A DNA stretch of 20,951 nucleotides from a bacterium. GTDB lineage: Bacteria > Bacillota > Clostridia > Oscillospirales > Oscillospiraceae. The first letter of the stretch is position 1, and each line of letters begins with the position of its first letter. The notes beneath the pieces are model-generated. The model saw only the letters and a list, made by a program, of their open reading frames with translations. It was not told where the DNA came from and made no database searches. Positions 1-6,166 of the stretch are shown piece by piece. The position numbers and the translations under genes are program-made. The stretch lies in assembly GCA_019424865.1 (NCBI GenBank), contig JAHYYS010000047.1, positions 1-20,951 of the forward strand, given 5' to 3'.

Positions 1-1514
1 CCACCCAGATCATCGCCTGCGTGGCCTCCAACCAGTACGGCGGCCAGAGCGTGGACATGAGCCACCTGGGCAAATACCTGCGCCGCAGCCGGGAGAAGTT
101 CCGCAAGCACATTGTCTATGAGTGCGCCGGCCAGGTGGACGACGCCACGGTGGATCGGCTGGTGGAAGACCGGCTGAAGGACGAGCTGAAAAGCGGCGTG
201 CAGACCATCCAGTATCAGATCAACACCCTGATGACCACCAACGGCCAGTCCCCCTTTGTCACGCTGTTCCTCAACCTGCAGGAGGGCGACCCCTATCTGG
301 AGGAGAACGCCATGATCGTGGAGGAGGTGCTGCGTCAGCGCCTGGAGGGCATCAAGAACGAGAAGGGGGTCTATATCACCCCCGCCTTCCCCAAGCTGGT
401 GTACGTGCTGGACGAGCACAACTGCCTGAAGGGCGGCAAGTACGACTATATCACCGAGCTGGCCGTCAAGTGCTCCGCCAAGCGGATGTACCCCGACTAT
501 ATCTCCGCCAAGAAGATGCGGGAGAACTATGAGGGCAACGTGTTCTCCCCCATGGGCTGCCGCTCCTTCCTGGCCCCCTGGAAGGACGAGAACGGGAATT
601 ACAAGTTCGAGGGCCGCTTCAACCAGGGCGTGGTCTCTCTCAACCTGCCCCAAATCGGCATCCTGGCCCGGGGGGACGAGAAAAAGTTCTGGGAGATTCT
701 GGAGGAGCGCCTGCAGCTGTGCTTTGAGGCCCTGATGTGCCGGCACAACGCCCTGCGGAATGTGCACTCCGACTCCAGCCCCATCCACTGGCAGTACGGC
801 GCCATTGCCCGCCTGCCCAAGGGCGCCCCCATCGAGCCCCTGCTGTACGGCGGCTACTCCTCCATCTCCCTGGGCTATATCGGCCTGTACGAGGTGACCA
901 AGCTGATGAAGGGGGTCAGCCACACCCAGCCCGAGGGGCAGGAGTTTGCCCTGAAGGTGATGAACCGGCTGCGGAAGGCCTGCGACGACTGGAAGAAGGA
1001 GACCAACATCGGCTTTGCCCTGTACGGCACCCCTGCCGAGTCCCTGTGCTACCGCTTCGCCCGCATCGACAAGGAGCGCTTCGGGACAATCCCCGATGTA
1101 ACGGACAAGGGATATTATACAAACAGCTATCACGTGGACGTGCGGGAGCACATCGACGCCTTTGAAAAGTTCACCTTTGAGAGCCAGTTCCAGAAGATCT
1201 CCACCGGCGGCTGCATCTCCTATGTGGAGATTCCCAACATGCGCCACAATCTGGAGGCCCTGGAGGAAGTGGTCCGCTTCATCTATGACAACATCCAGTA
1301 CGCCGAGTTCAACACCAAGAGCGACTACTGCCAGGTGTGCGGTTTTGACGGGGAGATTATCATCAATGATGAGAACCAGTGGGAGTGCCCCGTGTGCCAC
1401 AACAAGGACCACTCCAAGATGAACGTCACCCGCCGCACCTGCGGCTATCTGGGCGAAAACTATTGGAACGTGGGGAAGACCAAGGAGATCAAGGCCCGGG
1501 TACTGCACTTGTAA
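1..1514 (+). CDS. nrdD: Anaerobic ribonucleoside-triphosphate reductase, class III (3' part)
   Basis: The large subunit of oxygen-sensitive ribonucleotide reductase makes dNTPs from NTPs with a glycyl radical. The reading frame is open from the first bases (frame starting at 3), so the true start lies left of the window; about 500 residues remain. The C-terminus is diagnostic. Four zinc-ligand cysteines in two CxxC pairs (codons at 1329, 1338, 1386, 1395) are followed by the radical loop RTCGYLG, whose radical glycine is the codon at 1443-1445. The protein ends about 23 residues later, as usual for NrdD. Its activase gene follows on the same strand after a 209-bp hairpin-rich spacer. The enzyme works in the cytosol and is destroyed by oxygen, which fits a strict anaerobe. 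Identity is essentially certain; only the N-terminal ATP-cone region cannot be seen. Confidence 0.97.
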   Translation, partial: TQIIACVASNQYGGQSVDMSHLGKYLRRSREKFRKHIVYECAGQVDDATVDRLVEDRLKDELKSGVQTIQYQINTLMTTNGQSPFVTLFLNLQEGDPYLEENAMIVEEVLRQRLEGIKNEKGVYITPAFPKLVYVLDEHNCLKGGKYDYITELAVKCSAKRMYPDYISAKKMRENYEGNVFSPMGCRSFLAPWKDENGNYKFEGRFNQGVVSLNLPQIGILARGDEKKFWEILEERLQLCFEALMCRHNALRNVHSDSSPIHWQYGAIARLPKGAPIEPLLYGGYSSISLGYIGLYEVTKLMKGVSHTQPEGQEFALKVMNRLRKACDDWKKETNIGFALYGTPAESLCYRFARIDKERFGTIPDVTDKGYYTNSYHVDVREHIDAFEKFTFESQFQKISTGGCISYVEIPNMRHNLEALEEVVRFIYDNIQYAEFNTKSDYCQVCGFDGEIIINDENQWECPVCHNKDHSKMNVTRRTCGYLGENYWNVGKTKEIKARVLHL

Positions 1515-1519
1515 TTCTT

Positions 1520-1700
1520 CCAGGGGGGACATTGTCCCCCCCTGGATACGAAGCCGGTTCCGACAGAAACCGGCTTCGATACCCCCCTCGCCTTTTCCCG
1601 GAAAAGGCGGTCCTGGCCGCCGCGGCCAGGGGTCGTGGTGTCCTGCGGCGAAATGAATTCGCCTTCGGACCGTTTAAAATTTTTCCGCCTGCGGCGGAAA
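1520..1700. repeat. Tandem array of six hairpins in the nrdD-nrdG spacer
   Basis: Almost the whole spacer is inverted repeats. They are: 1520-1545 (CCAGGGGGGACA arm); 1549-1578 (11-bp arms CGAAGCCGGTT/AACCGGCTTCG); 1589-1609 (CGCCTTTTCC with a one-base centre); 1612-1630 (CCTGGCCGC/GCGGCCAGG); 1640-1670 (GTCC and GGCGAA arms, internal mismatches); and 1682-1700 (TTTCCGCC/GGCGGAAA). None is followed by a convincing T run, so this is not a simple terminator. It could be a dispersed intergenic repeat (REP/MITE-like) inserted in the operon, or an mRNA-processing and stability element that sets the NrdD:NrdG ratio. No second copy was spotted in this window. Confidence 0.8.
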
Positions 1701-1723
1701 CTCTGCGAGGCGGTGAGAGAGAA

Positions 1724-2242
1724 TTGAACTACGCTGACATCCGCCCCATCGACGTGGCCAACGGCCCCGGCGTGCGGGTCTCCCTGTTTGTATCCGGCTG
1801 CACCCACGCCTGCCCGGGCTGCTTCAACCCGGAGGCCTGGGACTTTCAATACGGCCGGCCCTTCACCCGGGCGGAGGCGGAGCAGGTGCTCCAGGCCCTG
1901 ACCAGGCCCTATATCAAGGGCTTCTCCCTGCTGGGGGGCGAGCCCCTCCATCCCCGGAACCAGAGCGCGGTGCTGGAACTGGTGAAGCAGGTGCGGGCAC
2001 GCTTCCCGGACAAGGATATCTGGTGCTACACCGGCTACCTCTATGAGGACCTGCTGGCGGGCCGGGTGGGGGAATACGGCCGGGCCCTGCTGGAGCAGCT
2101 GGACGTGCTGGTGGACGGCCCCTTTGTGGAGGCAGAGAAGGACCTGTCCCTGCGCTTCCGAGGCTCCGCCAACCAGCGAATCATCGATGTGCCCGCCTCT
2201 CTGCGGGAGGGACAGGCGGTTCTCTGGCCTGAAATGGAATGA
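1724..2242 (+). CDS. nrdG: Anaerobic ribonucleotide reductase activating protein (radical SAM)
   Basis: This activase uses S-adenosylmethionine and a [4Fe-4S] cluster to install the glycyl radical on NrdD. The cluster motif CTHACPGC is at residues 26-33 (CxxxCxxC). It is followed by the LLGGEPL segment typical of the NrdG/pyruvate formate-lyase activase family. The N-terminus NYADIRPIDVANGPGVR matches the family start closely. The chosen start is TTG at 1724, giving 172 residues. No ATG or GTG lies in frame near it, and a GGTGA element sits 7 nt upstream at 1712-1716. The frame stays open upstream through the hairpin spacer, but that extension is G+C-rich noise and has no homology to the family. 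It is cotranscribed with nrdD unless the spacer hairpins stop transcription. The rare start codon may keep activase low relative to NrdD. Confidence 0.93.
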   Translation: MNYADIRPIDVANGPGVRVSLFVSGCTHACPGCFNPEAWDFQYGRPFTRAEAEQVLQALTRPYIKGFSLLGGEPLHPRNQSAVLELVKQVRARFPDKDIWCYTGYLYEDLLAGRVGEYGRALLEQLDVLVDGPFVEAEKDLSLRFRGSANQRIIDVPASLREGQAVLWPEME

Positions 2243-2250
2243 TCAGATAC

Positions 2251-2287
2251 AAATGCGCGCCCACGGACACCGTGGGCGCGCATTTTT
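2251..2287. terminator. Bidirectional terminator between nrdG and the XRE regulator
   Basis: A 13-bp perfect G+C-rich stem (TGCGCGCCCACGG / CCGTGGGCGCGCA) has a 3-nt loop. It is flanked by AAA on the left and TTTTT on the right, so it can end transcription from both sides. It lies between convergent stops at 2242 and 2299. Confidence 0.9.
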
Positions 2288-2298
2288 CGCTGGATGTG

Positions 2299-2757
2299 TC
2301 ACAACTGCTGTTCCTGCCGGGTCCAGAGCGTTCCCAGTATGTCCTTGAGGACTAGAAACGCGTCCGGCTCGCTGTAACCCTGCTCCCGCTTCAGACGGTC
2401 CAGCAGGACCTGAAGAGGGGCGGCGTAGTCCTCCGTCCGGACCTGCTGGTGGTAGGAGGCCAGAACGGGATATTTTTGGGCCCAAAGGGCGGTCCAGTCC
2501 ACCTCCCGGTCCCGTTCCGGGCTGCTGCTGTCAATCGTCCGGCGAATCTCTTGAAGTTCCGCGTCAAAACAAATGAGTTCGTCCAGGGACAGGCGGTAGA
2601 GGCTCGCCAGAATTTTGGACTGGCGGATGTCGGGCAGGGTCTCGTCAGTTTCCCACTTGGAGATGGTCTGGCGGCTGACTCCCAGCCTCTCCGCCACTTC
2701 CTCCTGGGACATGCCGCTTTTTTTCCGGGCGGCGGACAGGCTGTTTCCTAATGTCAT
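2299..2757 (-). CDS. XRE-family helix-turn-helix regulator
   Basis: This is a small cytosolic DNA-binding protein of 152 residues. The N-terminal Cro/C1-type HTH spans residues 5-60, with the pattern MSQEEVAERLGVSRQTISKWE at about 16-36. The tail of about 90 residues is not one I recognise. It is rich in charged and aromatic residues and may be for dimerisation or sensing. The start ATG at 2757 is supported by GGAGG eight bases upstream; a longer open frame reaching 2820 has no such site. A terminator separates it from the ABC operon upstream on the same strand, so it is probably transcribed from its own -10 (TATACT, 2788-2793). An inverted repeat at 2762-2783 over the expected start site and ribosome binding site suggests self-repression. 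Its targets are unknown. Confidence 0.85.
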   Translation of the reverse strand: MTLGNSLSAARKKSGMSQEEVAERLGVSRQTISKWETDETLPDIRQSKILASLYRLSLDELICFDAELQEIRRTIDSSSPERDREVDWTALWAQKYPVLASYHQQVRTEDYAAPLQVLLDRLKREQGYSEPDAFLVLKDILGTLWTRQEQQL

Positions 2758-2761
2758 GGTT

Positions 2762-2783
2762 GTATCCTCCTCATTCAGGATAC
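2762..2783. promoter_or_regulatory. Inverted repeat over XRE gene start site (possible operator)
   Basis: GTATCCT-N8-AGGATAC, a perfect 7-bp inverted repeat, lies 5 bp downstream of the -10 on the minus strand and contains the GGAGG ribosome binding site. It suits either an autoregulatory operator for the XRE protein or an mRNA hairpin limiting ribosome access. Confidence 0.55.
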
Positions 2784-2787
2784 TGCA

Positions 2788-2793
2788 AGTATA
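2788..2793 (-). promoter_or_regulatory. Probable -10 element of the XRE regulator gene
   Basis: TATACT on the minus strand, 30 bases upstream of the ATG. The -35 region falls inside the terminator hairpin of the upstream operon and matches consensus poorly (TGGCCT at 17-bp spacing). The promoter would therefore be weak or activator-dependent. Confidence 0.45.
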
Positions 2794-2797
2794 GAGG

Positions 2798-2836
2798 AAA
2801 ACGGCGGGAAAGGCCACCAACCTTTCCCGTCGTTTT
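2798..2836 (-). terminator. Terminator of the ABC transporter operon
   Basis: A stem of AAAACG plus CGGGAAAGG with their complements, loop CCACCAA, ends in TTTT on the minus strand. It lies 13 bp after the ATPase stop codon. It is nearly symmetrical, with one G-T/A-C position at 2804/2830. Confidence 0.8.
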
Positions 2837-2848
2837 CGCCCGTTTTCC

Positions 2849-3430
2849 TTACAGAATGCGCAGGGGCGGTCCGTCCATATCCAGAATACGGTCGGCCAGA
2901 GCCAGCACCGGCGCCTCGTGGCTGACCAGCAGGACGGGGGTGTTCAGGGCGCGGATGCGGCCCATGATCCGCGCGGCCCGCTCCGGATCCACGCCGGTGA
3001 AGGGCTCGTCCAGCAGATAGAGCCGCCCGCCCAGGGCCAGACACCGGGCCAGGGCCAGCCGCCGCCCCATGCCGCCGGACAGGGAGGCGGGATAGGCGCG
3101 CTCCTCCCCCTCCAGCTCGGCCAGGGCCAGCCAGTCCGCCGCCTCGCCCCAGCGGGCGCGGGGCAGCACGTCGGTGATATGCTGCGCCGCCGTCCGCCAG
3201 GGCAGCAGGCGGTTTTCCTGAAACAAAAAGGCGGTCTCCCGGGGCGTGATGCCGGAGATCCGCCCACCCTGGGGCCGCTCCAGCCCCGCCAGACAGCGCA
3301 GCAGGGTGGTCTTCCCGCAGCCGGAGGGCCCCCGCAGGGCGGTGACGCCCCGGTCGGGCACGGCGAGGGAAAAGTCCCGCAGCACCTCCCTGGAGCCGAA
3401 GGAGAGGGACAGGTGTTCCACCTGGATCAT
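2849..3430 (-). CDS. ABC transporter ATP-binding protein (nitrate/sulfonate-type importer)
   Basis: This cytosolic ATPase energises the importer formed with the next two genes. All ABC landmarks are present: Walker A GPSGCGKTT (34-42), Q-loop Q71 in LFQENRLLPW, signature LSGGM (117-121), Walker B LYLLDEP (137-143), D-loop GVD and H-loop H171. The LLPW after the Q-loop is typical of the SsuB/TauB/NrtD group. At 193 residues it is shorter than the usual 240-260 of that group because it stops soon after the H-loop. The start at 3430 overlaps the permease stop as ATGA, which indicates translational coupling. Substrate specificity cannot be read from this subunit. Confidence 0.93.
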   Translation of the reverse strand: MIQVEHLSLSFGSREVLRDFSLAVPDRGVTALRGPSGCGKTTLLRCLAGLERPQGGRISGITPRETAFLFQENRLLPWRTAAQHITDVLPRARWGEAADWLALAELEGEERAYPASLSGGMGRRLALARCLALGGRLYLLDEPFTGVDPERAARIMGRIRALNTPVLLVSHEAPVLALADRILDMDGPPLRIL

Positions 3431-4209
3431 ACGCTCACCCCCCTGCTCCGGTGTTCCACCAGCCAGCGCAGCAGCTGCTCCAGCAGCAGGGAGAGGGCCA
3501 CCACCACGGCGGTCCAGGCGAACAGCTCCGGGATTTCCAAATATAGCTTGCTGTTGTAAATCTGGGTGCCGATGCCGGGACGGGGCCAGCACAGCACCTC
3601 GGCGGCCACGCCGGACTTCCAGGCCAGCCCCATGGAGGTGGTGAGGGCGGACAGAAAGTAGGGCCGCAGGGAGGGCAGGTAGATCAGGCGGACCGTTTTG
3701 CCACGGGAGAAGCGGTAGGCCCGGGCCAGCTCCAGCAGCTGCTGGTCGGCGGCGCGGATCCCACGGGAGAGGTTTTCCCACACCACCGGCAGTACCATCA
3801 GGGCGGAGATCACGGCGGGCACCGTGCCCCGCCCCGTCCACAGCAGCACCAGCAGGATAAAGGAGGCCACGGGGGTGGCCCGAATCACCCGGACGGCGGG
3901 GGCCAGCAGCCGGCTGCACCAGGGGGAGGCGCAGGTCAGGGCGGCCAGCCCCGCCCCCAGCAGAACGCCGGCGGCCAGCCCCGCCAGAATGCGCAGCAGG
4001 GAGGCGGCCACGGCGGCCCAGAAGGCGGGCTGCCCGGCCAGCCCGGCCAGGGCCAGGGCCACCGTGGCGGGGTAGGGCAGCAGCAGCTCGTTGCCCCGGC
4101 CCTCCACATGCAGCTCCACCAGCCAGGCGCACAACTGCCAAGCCCCCAGCCAGAAGGCCGGGGGCAGCAGGGCGCGGAGCAGGCGGGAGGCGGGATTAGT
4201 CCGCCCCAT
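3427..4209 (-). CDS. ABC transporter permease (nitrate/sulfonate-type importer)
   Basis: This integral membrane channel subunit has 260 residues and about six hydrophobic helices (roughly 12-31, 44-57, 63-91, 104-124, 128-145, 228-246). The cytoplasmic coupling (EAA) loop is clear around 149-181: SRGIRAADQQLLELARAY followed by a proline-ending RLIYLPSLRPY. This is the BPD_transp_1 fold of the SsuC/TauC/NrtB group. The start is uncertain. ATG at 4209 overlaps the binding-protein gene by 14 bp, and another in-frame ATG lies at 4224; neither has a strong ribosome binding site, as expected for a translationally coupled gene. The stop overlaps the ATPase start. Confidence 0.9.
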   Translation of the reverse strand: MGRTNPASRLLRALLPPAFWLGAWQLCAWLVELHVEGRGNELLLPYPATVALALAGLAGQPAFWAAVAASLLRILAGLAAGVLLGAGLAALTCASPWCSRLLAPAVRVIRATPVASFILLVLLWTGRGTVPAVISALMVLPVVWENLSRGIRAADQQLLELARAYRFSRGKTVRLIYLPSLRPYFLSALTTSMGLAWKSGVAAEVLCWPRPGIGTQIYNSKLYLEIPELFAWTAVVVALSLLLEQLLRWLVEHRSRGVSV

Positions 4210-5257
4210 AGTAAAAGGCGTCATAGGGCATGCCGCCGCCAATGGAGTCGGGGTTGGCCTGGAACAGCACCTGATAGTACTGGGCGAGCACATCCCGCAT
4301 CTCATTGCCCGTGAGGAAGGTCAGGTTGCACTGGGGAATGGCGGCGGCGGCAATGGTCTCGTTGGCGGTGATGCCGTACTGGGCCACCAGGGCGGCCGCC
4401 TCCTCCAGATTGGCCTCGTCGGACATGAAGGAGATGGAGTCCCCGTACAGGTCCAGGAAGGCGTCCACCACCTGGGGATTTTCCTCCGCAAACTCCGTGC
4501 GGGCCACCACGCAGCCCATGGCCAGCGCGCCCATCTCCAGGTCGTCCCAGGCGTCGGACAGGGAGACGGCCTGGCGCACCGCGCTGTCCTGCACCATCAG
4601 GGCGGTGGCGGCGGGGACGGGGAGCATGCAGATGGCCTCCTCTGAGGAGGTCATCTGGGCGGTGACCTCCTGGGCGGTCATCCACTGGATGTCCACGCTG
4701 GCGGGGTCCACGTCATTCTGGGTGAGCAGATAGTTCAGGGCGTACTCCGGGTTGGCCCCCTGTCCGGTGGCGTATACGGTCTTGCCCGCCAGATCGGCCA
4801 GGGAGTGGACGCTGTCCCCCTTCTCCAGGATATAGAGCACCCCCAGGGTGTTGACGGCCAGCACCTGCACGGCGCCGTCGGTCTTGGCGGCCAGGGTGGC
4901 GGCCACGTTGGTGGCCACGGCCGCAATGTCCACCGTGCCGTTGACCAGGGCGTTGGACACCACCTGATTGTCCGCCTCCACCGTGGTGTTCAGGATGAAG
5001 GGGGCGTCGGCGGGGGCGCTGTCAGCGGAATAGCTGTCAATCAGCTGGGCGGCGCCCACGCCGGTGGGCCCGCTGAGGACCATGAAGTTGACCTCCGGGG
5101 CGTCCACAGGGGCCTGGGAGGTGTCGGCGGAGGAGCCGCCGGAGGAGGAATCGGAGCCGGAGCCCGAGACGTCCGAGCCGGAGCTGCTGGGGCCGCAGCC
5201 GGCGAGCAGGGAGAGGGCCAGTGCGGCGCTGAGGAGAAGAGAGAGTGCCTTTTTCAT
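4196..5257 (-). CDS. ABC transporter solute-binding lipoprotein (SsuA/NMT1-like)
   Basis: This extracytoplasmic, membrane-anchored receptor delivers substrate to the permease. The N-terminus MKKALSLLLSAALALSLLAGC is a lipoprotein signal with lipobox LAGC and lipidated Cys21. A Ser/Gly/Asp-rich tether spans residues 22-53, and a two-lobed periplasmic-binding fold begins near VNFMVLSGPTGVGAA (57-70). The alternation of I-A-A-V-A-T-N strands with TVYATGQG resembles the NMT1/THI5-like and sulfonate-binding group, whose ligands include thiamine precursors, alkylsulfonates and nitrate. The ligand here is not determinable. The start at 5257 is chosen because AAAGGAG lies 8 bases upstream; an ATG at 5275 lies before that site. 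It is 353 residues long and sits 64 bp after the Crp-type regulator, in one operon. Confidence 0.92.
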   Translation of the reverse strand: MKKALSLLLSAALALSLLAGCGPSSSGSDVSGSGSDSSSGGSSADTSQAPVDAPEVNFMVLSGPTGVGAAQLIDSYSADSAPADAPFILNTTVEADNQVVSNALVNGTVDIAAVATNVAATLAAKTDGAVQVLAVNTLGVLYILEKGDSVHSLADLAGKTVYATGQGANPEYALNYLLTQNDVDPASVDIQWMTAQEVTAQMTSSEEAICMLPVPAATALMVQDSAVRQAVSLSDAWDDLEMGALAMGCVVARTEFAEENPQVVDAFLDLYGDSISFMSDEANLEEAAALVAQYGITANETIAAAAIPQCNLTFLTGNEMRDVLAQYYQVLFQANPDSIGGGMPYDAFYYGAD

Positions 5258-5321
5258 TTGGAGTGCTCCTTTCAAGGATAAAATAGAGGAGATATGCGGA
5301 AAACAGCGCGGGGGATGGGGA

Positions 5322-5975
5322 TTACAGGACGCCCTCCAGGGCGGTCAGGCTGGGGATGCGGATGGTCTTGCCCTGGCGCACAATCAGACCGCCGGCCTCC
5401 AGGGTGCGGAAGGCGCGGTAGAGGGAGGCGCGGCTGAGCCCCAGCTCCCGGGCCAGGTCTGCGGCGGGACAGGTCAGGCTGCCCTGGGACGCGCGGGCCA
5501 GCAGATAGCGGGCCAGCTTGCCCTCCGCCCCCGGCTGGGTGACCGACTGAAGCCGGCCGGAGAGGAAGCGGATGCGTCCGGTGAGATAGCGCAGATAGTT
5601 TTCCCGCACCAGGGGCTCCCGGGCCAGCAGCCCGTCCACCAGCTGCTGGTTCAGCAGCAGGCAGCGGCTGGGCCGCCGGGCGGTGATGGTGGTGGCAAAC
5701 TCCGGGGCGTCGCTGTACAGCGCGGCCGCCCCGAACAGCTCCCCGGGCTCCAGATAGCTGACGGTCAGCTCACCCTTGGTCACCTGAAGCCGTCCGGACA
5801 GCAGGATCCCCAGACAGCGGACGAAGTGCCGGGGGCTGTATACCGTCTCGCCCGCGGGGAAGGAGACAACCCGGGCCCCGTCCGCCTGGGGGACGCGCAG
5901 CAGCAGGCTCCGGTCCGCGCCCCGCAGCAGGGGACACCGCCCCAGGGTTTCCAGCTCGTCCTGCGTGGGGGTCAA
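5322..5975 (-). CDS. Crp/Fnr-family transcriptional regulator
   Basis: This cytosolic regulator has a cyclic-nucleotide-binding-type beta-roll (about 10-120) and a C-terminal winged HTH (about 150-215, recognition region DLARELGLSRASLYRAFRTLE). The jelly-roll signature GE.F...ALY at 78-87 is visible, but the canonical cAMP-contact arginine/serine pair is not, so the effector is unknown. No N-terminal cysteine cluster is present, so it is not a classical FNR oxygen sensor. The start is TTG at 5975, 7 nt after GGCGG in GGAGAGGCGG, giving 217 residues, normal for the family. No ATG or GTG fits. It heads the ABC importer operon and probably controls it. An operator-like palindrome overlaps its own transcription start. 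Confidence 0.88.
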   Translation of the reverse strand: MTPTQDELETLGRCPLLRGADRSLLLRVPQADGARVVSFPAGETVYSPRHFVRCLGILLSGRLQVTKGELTVSYLEPGELFGAAALYSDAPEFATTITARRPSRCLLLNQQLVDGLLAREPLVRENYLRYLTGRIRFLSGRLQSVTQPGAEGKLARYLLARASQGSLTCPAADLARELGLSRASLYRAFRTLEAGGLIVRQGKTIRIPSLTALEGVL

Positions 5976-5996
5976 ACAATCACCGCCTCTCCAAAA

Positions 5997-6014
5997 CTGT
6001 CTTATTTGAGACAG
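5997..6014. promoter_or_regulatory. Crp-type palindrome at the regulator's own start site
   Basis: CTGTCT-N6-AGACAG is a perfect 6-bp inverted repeat with the 6-bp spacer typical of Crp/Fnr sites. It lies 4 bp downstream of the minus-strand -10 and covers the expected start at about 6012. That position suits repression, so autorepression is inferred. Confidence 0.6.
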
Positions 6015-6018
6015 AAGT

Positions 6019-6047
6019 ATGATACCACGGGCGGCCTCTGCGGTCAA
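6019..6047 (-). promoter_or_regulatory. Promoter of the Crp-type regulator/ABC importer operon
   Basis: TTGACC (6042-6047) and TATCAT (6019-6024), 17 bp apart on the minus strand, match the housekeeping sigma consensus well. They lie 44 bp upstream of the TTG start. Confidence 0.65.
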
Positions 6048-6086
6048 GTGTCTTTCTGGAAAGGAGCGGCAGCGGGCGGTCTGCAC

Positions 6087-6115
6087 TTGACTTTTGCTTG
6101 CTGCTGAAATAAACT
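6087..6115 (+). promoter_or_regulatory. Promoter of rpoN
   Basis: TTGACT (6087-6092), 17-bp spacer, TAAACT (6110-6115). The CACTTGAC block at 6084-6091 is an exact inverted copy of the block at 6043-6050 in the divergent promoter. A second weaker pair, TTGACC (6117-6122) with GATACC (6140-6145), follows at 17-bp spacing. Confidence 0.6.
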
Positions 6116-6166
6116 TTTGACCATACGGAGCTGTGTGCGGATACCGAGGAAGAGGAGGAATGCCCG

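Noticed and set aside
1379..1723. N-terminal extension of nrdG through the hairpin spacer and into nrdD
   Set aside because: The extension overlaps nrdD, encodes Arg/Gly-rich noise, and NrdG homology begins exactly at 1724.
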